From Streptomyces sp. ISL-96 (GTDB lineage Bacteria; Actinomycetota; Actinomycetes; Streptomycetales; Streptomycetaceae), in NCBI RefSeq assembly GCF_018614035.1, contig NZ_JAGGPA010000041.1, positions 114,639 to 178,638 on the forward strand: a stretch of 64,000 nucleotides of DNA, in the 5' to 3' direction. Made by a program: the position numbers and the translations under genes. Below, one piece after another: positions 33,818-42,745 of the stretch. The notes under the pieces are model-generated. The model was not told where the DNA came from, ran no database searches, and was given only the letters and a program-made list of their open reading frames with translations. Within the stretch, counting starts at the first letter, position 1. Each line of letters opens with the position of its first letter.

Positions 33818-36535
33818 TCATGCCGTGCGGGCCACGAGCCGATGGTCCTCGGGTGAAGTCTTCGTGTGGCTCCTGCGACGCCGTGACGGCAGTCGGGGCA
33901 GGAGCCGGGGCAGGATGCCCGCCGCGACGAGGACGAGGAGGGACAGGCCGCCGGCGAGCGTGCCGATGCGCAGGCCCGGGGGGCTGAAGTCGCAGGTCAC
34001 AGTGGTTGTGCGGCTGTCGCGGCCGGGCAGGTCTACGGCGACCAGCCCCAGGTGGGAGGCGGCCGGCCGGGCCTTCGCGCCGGCCGCGCGGCAGCTCCAG
34101 CCGGCGATGCGGGGCATGGCGAAGACGGCGGTTCCGCTCGCGCCGGGCGGCAGGGTGGCCCGTACGCCACTGTCGGTGACGCGCACGGAGGTGGCGCCGG
34201 TGGACCGGAGGCGGTCCACGGCGGTGGCCAGCCGGTCGCGGTCCAGGCAGCCGACGCTCTGGCGCGGCAGCTTGCCGACGGCCGCGCCCGCGCCGGCGCC
34301 CTTCAGTGCGATCGAGACCCGGCCGTCGGCCGGGACGGTGCCGAGCGGCTGCATCGCGGCACGCCGGGCGGGCATGCTGCCGCGCAGCTCGCTCTCCGTA
34401 CCGCCGGGGCCGTGGCTGCCGCCGAGCTTCGCCGTACCGGAGAAGCCGGGAGCCCAGAGGAAGACCTCGCTGCGGGCGGGGCAGGCGGCGGTCAGCGTGG
34501 CGGCGCGCAGTTCGGCTTGCAGTTCGGTGCGTAGTTCGGTGCGCACTGCGGTGCGCGGGAGGGTGTAGACGCGGGCGCCGAGGAGCTTCTCCTGGTTGCG
34601 GAAGGGGGAGGCGCCGAAGCGCGGTTCGGGGCCGGGCGGGCGCACGGTGACCAGCTGCGGCACCGCGGCGCGCGTCACCCTCACCTTGCGGCCGTCGGGC
34701 CGTGACCAGCTGTGATGCGGGTCGCGTGGCATGTGCACGCGGGCGCCGACGGAGAAGAGGGCGTCGGTCACCGGGTTGTCGAGGCTTTGGACGGCGCGGC
34801 CGTTGGACGTCCAGCCGGCGCCGAGCGCGGCGAGCGTGCGGGTGAGGACGTCGGGGGTGTGGCTGCTGTAGTACGCCGCGCCTTGGCCGCCCACGGTCAG
34901 CGGGTCGTTGGCGGTGGTCTGTTCACGGCCGGGCTCCGTCCGGTAGGCGGGCCACCCGTCGACGTCCGCCACCGCGTCCGCCTGGGTCTGCTGCCGGTCG
35001 CCCCAGGGCGCGTAGTCGTCGAGCTTGGCGAGCCGCTGGCGGTCGGCGTAGGCGGTGGTGACGGTGGCTTGCGCGATCTGGGCGCCGATCAGCAGCAGCG
35101 CGGCGCTCAGCACGAGCGCTCTGCGAGCCCCGGCGCGGGGGGTGGGCGACCCTGCGGGGCTTTCCCCTACCCGCCCCTTCCCGAAACTGGGGCTCCGCCC
35201 CAGACCCCGCTCCTCAAACGCCGGAGGGGCTGACAGGTTGTCGGGAGCGGCAACATCCGCCCGCATGGCCAGCAGCACCCCGCCCACCGTCGCCGCCACC
35301 CCCGCCACGGCAAGCGGATATGTCCAAGCGGTGATCCGAGGGCTCGTCGCCGCACCCAAGGCAAGCAGCGCGACCACCCCCGTCCCGCCCAGCAGCGCCT
35401 GCGGCCCCGGCCAGCCGTACGAGAGCGAGATCCAGGCCGCGATCACCAGCACGCCGGCCAGCACGAACGTCTGCCGGTACGGGCTGCCGTTCGGCGTGGC
35501 GAAGACGTGCCAGACCAGGTGCGTCGGCCCCCACTGCATCGACACCGCCACCGCGACGACGAGCAGCGTCCACGCCCGTCTCTCGCGCCGGGGCGCCGTC
35601 CGGTTGAAGAGCAGCGTGCCGGCGAGCACCAGAGTGCCCGTGCCGAGAAAGACCGCGGGCGTGAAGAAGCCGTACGTCGCCGGGAGCGCCCGCGCGAACA
35701 CATCGGCCCACCCCGCCGGCGCGAACTCCCGCCTCCAGCCCGGGTAGGCGTGCGTCGACCCGAGGAAGACGACAGCCAGCACCGGCGCCGCAAGGCCGAT
35801 GCCGAGCAGCGTGGTGCAGGCGGCGCGCAGCAGTACGCCCAGCCGCTCCCGTACAGATGTGGAGGCTCCGTCGGTCAGCAGCCGGAGCAGCAGAACAAGG
35901 CCGGCGCCCAGCGTCGCCATGTACGCCGTGTAGAAGTTCGCGGCCCATGCCACGGCCACGATCACCGGCCCCAGGACGCGATGGTGTCCCGTACGCGCCC
36001 ATTCCCCCACCAGGCACAGCAGCGGGAACGCGACGAGCCCGTCCATCCACATCGGGTTGTAGACCGCCTCGGTGACCGCCCACCCGCACAGCGCGTACGA
36101 CGACCCGAGCAGCCCCGCGGCCCACCACCGGCTCCCGCCCTCCCTCAGCACGAGCAGCAGCACTGTCATCGCTGCCGCCGCCGCTGCCATCTTCAGCACG
36201 GTGATGACGTAAACCGCGAGGTCGGTCTCGTCGCGCGGGAAGAGTGCGACGAGCAGGGCGAAAGGGCTGCTGACGTACGTACCGATGTCGGGCAGGAAGC
36301 TCGTGCCGTACCCGGACTGCCAGTTGATCAGGACCCCGCCGTCCGCACGCCCGCGCAGGACATCCCACAGGTGGGCGTGGTACGGCACGAACTGGTTGCC
36401 GAGGTCGTTGACGGCGCGCGTGCGCGGCCCGAAGGGGAAGGAGCGGGCGATCGCGTCACCGGCGCACACCGAGACCACTGTTATCAGCGCGGACAGTGCG
36501 GCCGCACGGCCTCTGGCTGATTCCGTAATCGACAT
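33818..36535 (-). CDS. YfhO-family integral membrane glycosyltransferase-like protein
   Basis: 905 residues from the ATG at 36535 (AAGGA six bases upstream); an in-frame start 23 codons earlier is less likely. The N-terminus holds a first TM, then the extracytoplasmic loop with NDLGNQFVPYHAHLWDVLRG and INWQSGYGTSFLPDIGTYVSSPF, the signature region of PF09586, then about twelve TM segments and a C-terminal beta-rich domain (about 500-870) and a last TM. In Bacillus, YfhO works with CsbB (GT2) and a GtrA protein to glycosylate teichoic acid outside the membrane. Here the GT2 and GtrA genes are divergent at 36736 and 37713. A palindromic Streptomyces repeat is embedded in frame near residues 435-462. 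Confidence 0.9.
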   Translation of the reverse strand: MSITESARGRAAALSALITVVSVCAGDAIARSFPFGPRTRAVNDLGNQFVPYHAHLWDVLRGRADGGVLINWQSGYGTSFLPDIGTYVSSPFALLVALFPRDETDLAVYVITVLKMAAAAAAMTVLLLVLREGGSRWWAAGLLGSSYALCGWAVTEAVYNPMWMDGLVAFPLLCLVGEWARTGHHRVLGPVIVAVAWAANFYTAYMATLGAGLVLLLRLLTDGASTSVRERLGVLLRAACTTLLGIGLAAPVLAVVFLGSTHAYPGWRREFAPAGWADVFARALPATYGFFTPAVFLGTGTLVLAGTLLFNRTAPRRERRAWTLLVVAVAVSMQWGPTHLVWHVFATPNGSPYRQTFVLAGVLVIAAWISLSYGWPGPQALLGGTGVVALLALGAATSPRITAWTYPLAVAGVAATVGGVLLAMRADVAAPDNLSAPPAFEERGLGRSPSFGKGRVGESPAGSPTPRAGARRALVLSAALLLIGAQIAQATVTTAYADRQRLAKLDDYAPWGDRQQTQADAVADVDGWPAYRTEPGREQTTANDPLTVGGQGAAYYSSHTPDVLTRTLAALGAGWTSNGRAVQSLDNPVTDALFSVGARVHMPRDPHHSWSRPDGRKVRVTRAAVPQLVTVRPPGPEPRFGASPFRNQEKLLGARVYTLPRTAVRTELRTELQAELRAATLTAACPARSEVFLWAPGFSGTAKLGGSHGPGGTESELRGSMPARRAAMQPLGTVPADGRVSIALKGAGAGAAVGKLPRQSVGCLDRDRLATAVDRLRSTGATSVRVTDSGVRATLPPGASGTAVFAMPRIAGWSCRAAGAKARPAASHLGLVAVDLPGRDSRTTTVTCDFSPPGLRIGTLAGGLSLLVLVAAGILPRLLPRLPSRRRRSHTKTSPEDHRLVARTA
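35149..35232. repeat. REP-like palindromic repeat inside the yfhO-like coding sequence
   Basis: The segment contains the palindrome CTGGGGC/GCCCCAG (35187-35203) with GCGGGTAGGGGAAAGCCCC-like and AAACGCCGGAGGGGCTGA-like flanks, a pattern I recognise as dispersed between Streptomyces genes. It encodes APPAFEERGLGRSPSFGKGR in the host protein. A related core is at 60101-60121. Confidence 0.7.
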
Positions 36536-36735
36536 GTTGATCCTTCTACTGCGCCCGATACCCAATAAGCCAGCATGTGACGGAAAAAGAGATCTCAATG
36601 ACACCGCGGCCGCCTAAAAACGCACAAAACCCGGTGAGTTCACGCGTTGGTTGCCGGCCCGTCATGTGGAGAGTTGGAGTCCGCCATATCCGGCGGCTGT
36701 TCTTCGCTGAGCTGACTGACCATCGGGGGAGAGCT

Positions 36736-37716
36736 GTGCTCATCTCAATTGTCGTCCCGTGTTTCAACGAAGAGGAGATCGTCCGCCGCTTCCACGAGCA
36801 CGTGACGGAGGAACTCGGCAGTCTGAACAGTCCGGTCGAACTCGAACTGGTCTATGTCGACGACGGAAGCACGGACCGTACGCTGGCGATCCTCCAGGAG
36901 ATCGCGGAGTCCGACCCGCGCACGCGCTATGTCTCCTTCAGCCGGAACTTCGGCAAGGAGGCGGCGATGCTGGCCGGCCTGCGCAACGCCTCGGGCGACG
37001 CGGTCGTCATCATGGACGCCGACCTCCAGCACCCGCCGGCCCTGGTCCGCCGCATGGTGGCACTGCACGAGCAGGGCTTCGACCAGGTCGTCGCCCGCCG
37101 TACCAGGAAGGGCGACCGGGTCACGCGTACGCTCACGGCCCGGGCGTACTACCGGCTCATCAACCGCCTGGTCGACGTCGAACTCGTCGACGGCGTCGGA
37201 GACTTCCGCATGCTGTCGCGCCGCAGCGTCGACGCCGTACTCGAACTCACCGAGTACAACCGGTTCTCCAAAGGTCTTTTCGCCTGGGTCGGATTCAGCA
37301 CCGTCACCTTCGAGTACGAGAATGCCGTACGCGAGGAAGGCCGCTCGAAATGGACCTTCTCGAAGCTGCTCAACTACGGACTCGACGGTCTCATCTCCTT
37401 CAATGACAAGCCGCTCCGGGCAGCGCTCTATCTCGGCCTGCTGCTGGTCGCCGTCGCCATGGCGTATTCGACGTGGATTGTCGGTGTCACCCTCGTGAAC
37501 GGAGTGGAAACCCCCGGCTATGTGACGCTGCTCGTCGCCGTCACGGCGCTTGCCGGAGTCCAGATGCTGTTGATCGGCGTAGTCGGCGAATACGTCGGCC
37601 GCATTTATTACGAGGTGAAACGCCGCCCGCACTTCCTCGTGCAGGCGACGAATGTGGAGCCGGCGCCCGCCGCCGCGTCGCCGCTGACCGAGAGCCGGGA
37701 GCTGGTACGCCGGTGA
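36736..37716 (+). CDS. GT2 polyprenyl-phosphate glycosyltransferase (CsbB/GtrB-like)
   Basis: 326 residues from the GTG at 36736, after GGGGGAGAG. GT-A fold motifs: ISIVVPCFNEEE, YVDDGSTDRT, and IMDADLQHPP (DxD-type metal site), then RRTRKGDR and VGDFRMLSRR. Two C-terminal TM segments (about 232-252 and 265-288) are typical of enzymes that load a sugar onto undecaprenyl phosphate at the inner membrane face. The stop overlaps the GtrA gene (GTGA). With GtrA as the probable flippase and YfhO as the extracellular transferase it forms a three-component glycosylation system. Confidence 0.93.
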   Translation: MLISIVVPCFNEEEIVRRFHEHVTEELGSLNSPVELELVYVDDGSTDRTLAILQEIAESDPRTRYVSFSRNFGKEAAMLAGLRNASGDAVVIMDADLQHPPALVRRMVALHEQGFDQVVARRTRKGDRVTRTLTARAYYRLINRLVDVELVDGVGDFRMLSRRSVDAVLELTEYNRFSKGLFAWVGFSTVTFEYENAVREEGRSKWTFSKLLNYGLDGLISFNDKPLRAALYLGLLLVAVAMAYSTWIVGVTLVNGVETPGYVTLLVAVTALAGVQMLLIGVVGEYVGRIYYEVKRRPHFLVQATNVEPAPAAASPLTESRELVRR

Positions 37717-38171
37717 TCCGCCGCCAGCTGGTCAGGTTCGCCCTGGTGGGAGTGGTGAACACCGGGACGTACTACGCCTGCTACCTGCTGCTCCTGCCCT
37801 GGCTGCCGTACGTCGCCGCGCACGTTCTTGCCTTCGCCGTCAGCATGACCGGCTCTTTCTTCCTGAACTGCCGCTTCACCTACAACACGCGGCCCACGTG
37901 GCGGAAGTTTCTGCTCTTCCCGCTCACCAACGCCGCGAATTTCGTGATCACGACGAGTGGCGTCTATCTCCTCGTGGGCGTCCTGGGCCTCAACAGCACG
38001 TACGCCCCGCTGATCGCCGCGTCGGCCGCGATCCCGGTCACTTTCGTCGTCTCCCGCACGATCATGCTGGGCGGTCCGGTACGGAATTCCCGGCCTTCCC
38101 GGGACAGCGCATCCACGAACACGAACGAATCGTTGGGCGAATCAGTGGCCCGGACCACTCCGACTGCCTAA
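37713..38171 (+). CDS. GtrA-family membrane protein, probable lipid-sugar flippase
   Basis: 152 residues, GTG at 37713 overlapping the GT2 stop. Four TM segments with the GtrA pattern LVRFALVGVVNTGTYYACYLL at the N-terminus, SFFLNCRFTY in loop 2-3 and NFVITTSGVYLLV. GtrA proteins move undecaprenyl-phosphate sugars across the membrane. The last 30 residues are a hydrophilic Ser/Thr/Arg tail. Confidence 0.9.
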   Translation: MIRRQLVRFALVGVVNTGTYYACYLLLLPWLPYVAAHVLAFAVSMTGSFFLNCRFTYNTRPTWRKFLLFPLTNAANFVITTSGVYLLVGVLGLNSTYAPLIAASAAIPVTFVVSRTIMLGGPVRNSRPSRDSASTNTNESLGESVARTTPTA

Positions 38172-38242
38172 CATCGATCACCGCAAGGTCGTTCGTCGCA
38201 CTGTCGTTGCTATGCCGCACGATCACCGCCGGGAGGCACCCT

Positions 38243-38899
38243 TTGCACCGCCGCCGTCGCACCGCGCTCTCCCTCTCCGCCGCGCTTCTGGCCGCGGCGC
38301 CGTTTCTCGCCGCGTGCGGCAATGAGGCGCATCCAGGAGCGGCGGCCGTCGTGGGCGGCGGCCGTATCGAGGTCTCCGCGCTCCAGGCGCAGGTCAAGGA
38401 CGTACGCCAGGCCCAGCAGGCATCGCCGCAGGCCGCCCAGCTCATCGGCTCGACCGGGCAGCTCGGCCGCGCCAAGCTCTACGACCTGATCGTGGACAAG
38501 ATCGTGGAGCGGGCCGCGGACGACGCGGGGGCGAGCGTGAGCCGCAAGGAGATCCAGAAGGCGCGGGCGGACGCGGCCGAGCAGGCGGGCGGCGAGGAGC
38601 AGCTGGCCGCGATGTACCTCCAGCAGCGTGGCGTCGCCCCGGACCAGATCGACGACGCCCTGCGCAGGGACGTACTGGTCGGCAAGCTCGCCGCGAAGAT
38701 CGGCGCGACGAACACCCCGGAGGGTCAGCAGAAGGTGAACGAGGCGTTCGTCGCCGCGTCGAAGGCGCTCGACATCGACGTCAACCCCCGCTACGGCACG
38801 TGGGACGACGAAAAGATGCAGCTGGGCGACTACAAGGCGCCGTGGATCACCCAGGTGACGAAGGAAGCGGTCCCCCAGGCGCCGGAGGCGGGCGCGTAG
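38243..38899 (+). CDS. SurA N-terminal domain lipoprotein
   Basis: 218 residues. I chose the TTG at 38243 because GGGAGG (38231-38236) is six bases upstream and the product then begins with a clean lipoprotein signal, lipobox LAAC near residue 22. The remainder is a helical SurA_N-like domain (GGGRIEVSALQAQVKDV ... QAGGEEQLAAMYLQQRGVAPDQIDDALRRDVLVGKLAAKI). It lacks a peptidyl-prolyl isomerase domain, so it may be an extracytoplasmic chaperone. The gene precedes mazG by 49 bp and is probably co-transcribed. Confidence 0.87.
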   Translation: MHRRRRTALSLSAALLAAAPFLAACGNEAHPGAAAVVGGGRIEVSALQAQVKDVRQAQQASPQAAQLIGSTGQLGRAKLYDLIVDKIVERAADDAGASVSRKEIQKARADAAEQAGGEEQLAAMYLQQRGVAPDQIDDALRRDVLVGKLAAKIGATNTPEGQQKVNEAFVAASKALDIDVNPRYGTWDDEKMQLGDYKAPWITQVTKEAVPQAPEAGA

Positions 38900-38948
38900 C
38901 AGGAGGGCTGGCCCCCGGGCTGTCGTACCGCCGAGGTACGTTCGACAC

Positions 38949-39935
38949 GTGACCAGCGAAGCATCCGCATCCGAGCCCGCCGCCCCCGGCCGTATCGTCC
39001 TCCTCACCGCCAGCCACCGCGTCGCGCCCGGGCTCCTGTCCTGGCCGGCGTGGCAGACGCTGCGCGCGGCGGACCTCGTGCTGTGCGCCGACGCGGGGCA
39101 CCCGCAGCTGCCGTACCTGCGGGAGGCGGGGGTCACGGTCGAGCACGCCGCCCCGACCGCCCAGGAGCTGCTGGACGCGTGCGAGGGCGGCCGTACCGTG
39201 GTCGTCCTCCCGTCCGGCGAGGGCGACCAGGCCCTCACCGACGGTCTCGCCCGCCTGGCCGGCTCGGGCCGGGTCCAGATGCCCGACCTGGAGCTGCTGC
39301 CCGGCTCGTACGACCTGCCGGGCGCGCGCCTCCTCGACCTGGTGCAGGTGATGGACCGCATCCGCCTCGAATGCCCGTGGTCCTCGCGGCAGACCCACAA
39401 GGGACTCGCGAAGTACGGCATCGAGGAGGCGTACGAACTCGTCGAGGCCATCGAGGACGGTGACCGCGAGGAATTGCGCGAGGAGCTCGGCGACGTACTC
39501 CTCCAGGTCGTCTTCCACGCGCGTATCGCCCAGGAGGATCCGGACGAGCCGTTCTCGATCGACGACGTCGCCGGCACCATCGTCGACAAGCTCATCCACC
39601 GCCACCCGCACGTCTTCGGCGACGACACCGCCGAGACCCCCGAAGAGGTCAAGGCGCACTGGCTGCGGACGAAGGCCGACGAGAAGCAGCGCGACTCGGT
39701 CACGGACGGCGTGCCCCTCGGCCAGCCGGGCCTCGCCCTCGCCGCGAAGCTCTCCTCCCGCGTACGCAACGCGGACCTCGACGTCCCCCTCCCGGCGGGC
39801 GAAGGCATCGGCTACGAACTGCTGGCCATGGCGGTACGGGCCGAGGCGTCCGGCGTGGACCCGGAGGCGGCGCTGCGTGCCGCCGCCCGCACGTACCGCG
39901 ACGCGATCCGAGCGGCGGAGGGCCACGCCGAGTAG
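38949..39935 (+). CDS. mazG: MazG-family nucleoside triphosphate pyrophosphohydrolase
   Basis: 328 residues from the GTG at 38949. The first 125 residues form a SAM-methylase-like (tetrapyrrole methylase fold) remnant (GRIVLLTASHRVAPGLLSW ... LLPGSYDLPG), common in actinobacterial MazG. The MazG domain follows: DRIRLECPWSSRQTHKGLAKYGIEEAYELVEAIEDGD, EELGDVLLQVVFHARIA and IHRHPHVFGD, containing the EExxE and ExxD metal ligands. It hydrolyses NTPs to NMP and pyrophosphate, cleaning the pool of abnormal nucleotides. Confidence 0.94.
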   Translation: MTSEASASEPAAPGRIVLLTASHRVAPGLLSWPAWQTLRAADLVLCADAGHPQLPYLREAGVTVEHAAPTAQELLDACEGGRTVVVLPSGEGDQALTDGLARLAGSGRVQMPDLELLPGSYDLPGARLLDLVQVMDRIRLECPWSSRQTHKGLAKYGIEEAYELVEAIEDGDREELREELGDVLLQVVFHARIAQEDPDEPFSIDDVAGTIVDKLIHRHPHVFGDDTAETPEEVKAHWLRTKADEKQRDSVTDGVPLGQPGLALAAKLSSRVRNADLDVPLPAGEGIGYELLAMAVRAEASGVDPEAALRAAARTYRDAIRAAEGHAE

Positions 39936-40000
39936 CAGACGCTGGACTGCCGGCGCACTTCGCCGTCGCTGTATCGAGGGCGGCCGATACTGTCGGGGGC

Positions 40001-41254
40001 ATGCCCGACCAGCCTCACCCCACTCCCATGCCCGAACTCTTCACCTGGGAGTTCGCCACCGATCCCTATCCGGCGTACGCCTGGCTGCGTGAGCACGCGC
40101 CCGTACATCGGACGTCCCTTCCCAGCGGGGTCGAGGCGTGGCTGGTGACGCGGTACGCCGACGCGCGGCAGGCGCTCGCCGACCAGCGGCTCTCGAAGGA
40201 CCCGGCCCACCACGCCGGCTCCGCGCACGCCAGGGGCAGGACCGGCATTCCGGGTGAGCGCAAGGCCGAGCTGATGACGCATCTGCTGAACATCGACCCG
40301 CCGGACCACACGCGCCTGCGGCGTCTGGTGTCGAAGGCCTTCACGCCGCGCACGGTGGCGGAGTTCGCGCCGCGGGTGCAGGAGCTTACGGACCAGCTCA
40401 TCGACAACTTCATCGCGGAGGGCAGCGCGGACCTCATCCACGACTTCGCCTTCCCGCTCCCCATCTACGCGATCTGCGACCTGCTCGGCGTACCGCGCGA
40501 GGACCAGGACGACTTCCGTGACTGGGCGGGCATGATGATCCGGCACGGGGGCGGGCCGCGCGGGGGCGTGGCCCGGTCGGTGAAGAAGATGCGCAACTAC
40601 CTCGCCGAACTCATCCACCGTAAAAGGGAAGAACCGGGCGACGACCTCATCTCGGGCCTCATTCGCGCCAGCGATCACGGCGAGCACCTCACCGAGAATG
40701 AGGCGGCGGCGATGGCCTTTATCCTCCTATTTGCCGGATTTGAGACGACAGTCAATCTCATCGGCAATGGCGTGTACGCGCTCCTGCGCCACCCGGAGCA
40801 GCGCGAACGCCTCCAGCGCGCGCTCGCCGAGGGCGACACGGAGCTGCTCGCCACGGGCGTCGAGGAACTCCTGCGCTACGACGGGCCGGTGGAGCTCGCC
40901 ACCTGGCGGTACGCCACCGAGCCGCTGACCCTTGGCGGCCAGGACATCGCGGCCGGCGATCCCGTGCTCGTCGTACTCGCCGCCGCCGACCGGGACCCCG
41001 AGCGCTTCAGTGAGCCGGACACGCTCGACCTCTCGCGCCGCGACAACCAGCACCTCGGCTACGGACACGGCATCCATTACTGCCTCGGCGCGCCGCTGGC
41101 CCGGCTCGAAGGGCAGGTAGCGATCGCGACGCTGCTGCGACGCCTTCCGGACTTGAAACTTGCGGTGGAACCTGACGATTTGCGGTGGCGCGGCGGCCTC
41201 ATCATGCGCGGACTGCGCACCTTGCCCGTGGAGTTCGACGCCAAAACAGGGTGA
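40001..41254 (+). CDS. cytochrome P450
   Basis: 417 residues, usual length for a soluble bacterial P450. I-helix FAGFETTVNL near residues 244-253 (AGxxT-type oxygen site), ExxR in EELLRYDGPVELATWR, and the haem loop GYGHGIHYCLGAPLARLEG with the proximal Cys361. The NIDPPDHTRLRRLVSKAFTPR segment is the C-helix region. It has no ferredoxin gene next to it and no obvious biosynthetic cluster, so electron partners and substrate are unknown. It is probably a stand-alone oxidase of the CYP105/107-type. Confidence 0.95.
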   Translation: MPDQPHPTPMPELFTWEFATDPYPAYAWLREHAPVHRTSLPSGVEAWLVTRYADARQALADQRLSKDPAHHAGSAHARGRTGIPGERKAELMTHLLNIDPPDHTRLRRLVSKAFTPRTVAEFAPRVQELTDQLIDNFIAEGSADLIHDFAFPLPIYAICDLLGVPREDQDDFRDWAGMMIRHGGGPRGGVARSVKKMRNYLAELIHRKREEPGDDLISGLIRASDHGEHLTENEAAAMAFILLFAGFETTVNLIGNGVYALLRHPEQRERLQRALAEGDTELLATGVEELLRYDGPVELATWRYATEPLTLGGQDIAAGDPVLVVLAAADRDPERFSEPDTLDLSRRDNQHLGYGHGIHYCLGAPLARLEGQVAIATLLRRLPDLKLAVEPDDLRWRGGLIMRGLRTLPVEFDAKTG

Positions 41255-41366
41255 CGCCACGTCAATTCGAGACCTTCACGTGATCTACGCTGCATCGACT
41301 TGTAACAAACGTTCGAGTACGGCTACGTTCACCGTCAACCTCAGCCGTCACTCGAAAGGCCACCGC

Positions 41367-42299
41367 ATGCGCTCCGGGAACGGTAAGCACCGCCGCCCGC
41401 GTCAGGCTCCAGCTCTCGTCGTCGCGGCAGGAGTCGCCGGATCGGCCATCGCCATCCCGCTGCTCGGCGCGACCGGCGCGAACGCTGCCGAAGCCACGAC
41501 CTGGGACCGCGTCGCCGATTGCGAGAGCGGTGGCATGTGGAGCGCCGACCTCGGTAACGGCTACTACGGCGGGCTTCAGTTCTCCCCGGAGAACTGGCAG
41601 AAGTTCGGCGGTACGGCGTACGCGCCGCGCGCCGATCTCGCCAGCCGCTCCCAGCAGATCCAGGTGGCCGAGAAGGTGCTGGCCGACCAGGGGCCGCAGG
41701 CGTGGCCGAGCTGCGCGCTCATCTCCGGCCTGACGGAGGGTGACGACGCCGCCCCGAGTGGCGGTGCGACCGCCGAGCCGGAGGGCGACACGTCGACTGC
41801 GACGCCGGAGAACTCCGGGACCCAGGAGCCGGCCGAGGCGACCGCCGGGTCTGACGGTGCCAGCGTGAAGATCGACGAAGGCGACGAAGGCGAGTCCGGG
41901 AAGGCCGCCGCCCCGACGACGCCCCCGGCGTCCGGGGCCGATGACGCCCCCGAGGCCCCCTCCTCGGAGGCCGCCTCGCCCACCGCCGAGGAGGGCACCT
42001 CCAAGGGCAAGCACCGCCGCGAAGAGGCCCGCGAAGGCGGCAGCGCCGTATCCGGCGATCCGGGCATCGGGCGCGATTCGGGCCGCCACGCCTCCCGCGG
42101 TGACGGATCGACACGTGACGCCGCCGGCGCCCCCGGCGCCGACGGCGAGTACACCGTCCGCGCCGGCGACAGCCTCTGGGCCATCGCCGACGCGCACGAC
42201 GTGAGCGGCGGCTGGGCCGCGCTCTACGCGGCGAACGAGAAGACCGTCGGCTCCGACCCGGACCTCATCGTCCCTGGCCAGAGCCTCGATCTGGGCTGA
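41367..42299 (+). CDS. resuscitation-promoting factor with LysM (RpfC-like)
   Basis: 310 residues from the ATG at 41367 (AAAGG upstream). Signal peptide to about residue 40 (ATGANAAEA), then the Rpf transglycosylase-like domain WDRVADCESGGMWSADLGNGYYGGLQFSPENWQ with the catalytic Glu in CESGG, then a 150-residue Asp/Glu/Ser/Pro-rich linker and a C-terminal LysM GEYTVRAGDSLWAIADAHDV. Rpf proteins cleave peptidoglycan and promote germination. It stands just before rpfA, as in S. coelicolor (SCO3098/SCO3097 by my memory). No riboswitch motif precedes this copy. Confidence 0.92.
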   Translation: MRSGNGKHRRPRQAPALVVAAGVAGSAIAIPLLGATGANAAEATTWDRVADCESGGMWSADLGNGYYGGLQFSPENWQKFGGTAYAPRADLASRSQQIQVAEKVLADQGPQAWPSCALISGLTEGDDAAPSGGATAEPEGDTSTATPENSGTQEPAEATAGSDGASVKIDEGDEGESGKAAAPTTPPASGADDAPEAPSSEAASPTAEEGTSKGKHRREEAREGGSAVSGDPGIGRDSGRHASRGDGSTRDAAGAPGADGEYTVRAGDSLWAIADAHDVSGGWAALYAANEKTVGSDPDLIVPGQSLDLG

Positions 42300-42534
42300 T
42301 TTCGGGGGGCAGTTCGGGCCGCTATGTCCAGTTTGAAGCAAGTGAGACAAGGGTCTCTTTGCCTCAACTGGCGGGCGCGGCCCGGACAGTCCGCTCGTTC
42401 CGCCCCTGACCTGCGTGGATGTGGGTCAGGTAAGGGCAGGGAAGGGTGATATCTCCCTGATGTGGCTCTTTGAACATCAAGGGCTCATGTGTTTACCGTC
42501 AGAGCGCTCGCCACCGCGGGCCCCGTCGACCGTC

Positions 42535-42728
42535 ACGCCGAATCCTGCCGGCGGCCGGGGGGAACTGACGCGTAAAGCGCCGTAGGCAGGAGCGGGGGAC
42601 CCAGGTAAGCGCCGGGCCCGGACGTCGGAAGACGAACGGAACCGGCTTGGGGTAAAGCCGCGCGACGCAGGTCGTCGTGCGGCCGGGCACTCACTGCGCC
42701 CGAACCCGACAGCTCACCTCGTAGGCGT
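42535..42728 (+). promoter_or_regulatory. ydaO/yuaA c-di-AMP riboswitch in the rpfA leader
   Basis: Conserved blocks in the family order: AATCCTGCCGG (42541-42551), GGCAGGAGCGGGGGACCCAG (42585-42604), the GGGGTAAAGCCG element (42649-42660), and CCGAACCCGACAGCTCACC (42700-42718) followed by TCGTAGGCG. Known to control rpfA in Streptomyces. CTCACC (42713-42718) can pair with GGTGAG (42730-42735) at the ribosome site. Confidence 0.92.
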
Positions 42729-42745
42729 CGGTGAGGAGATGTCGC

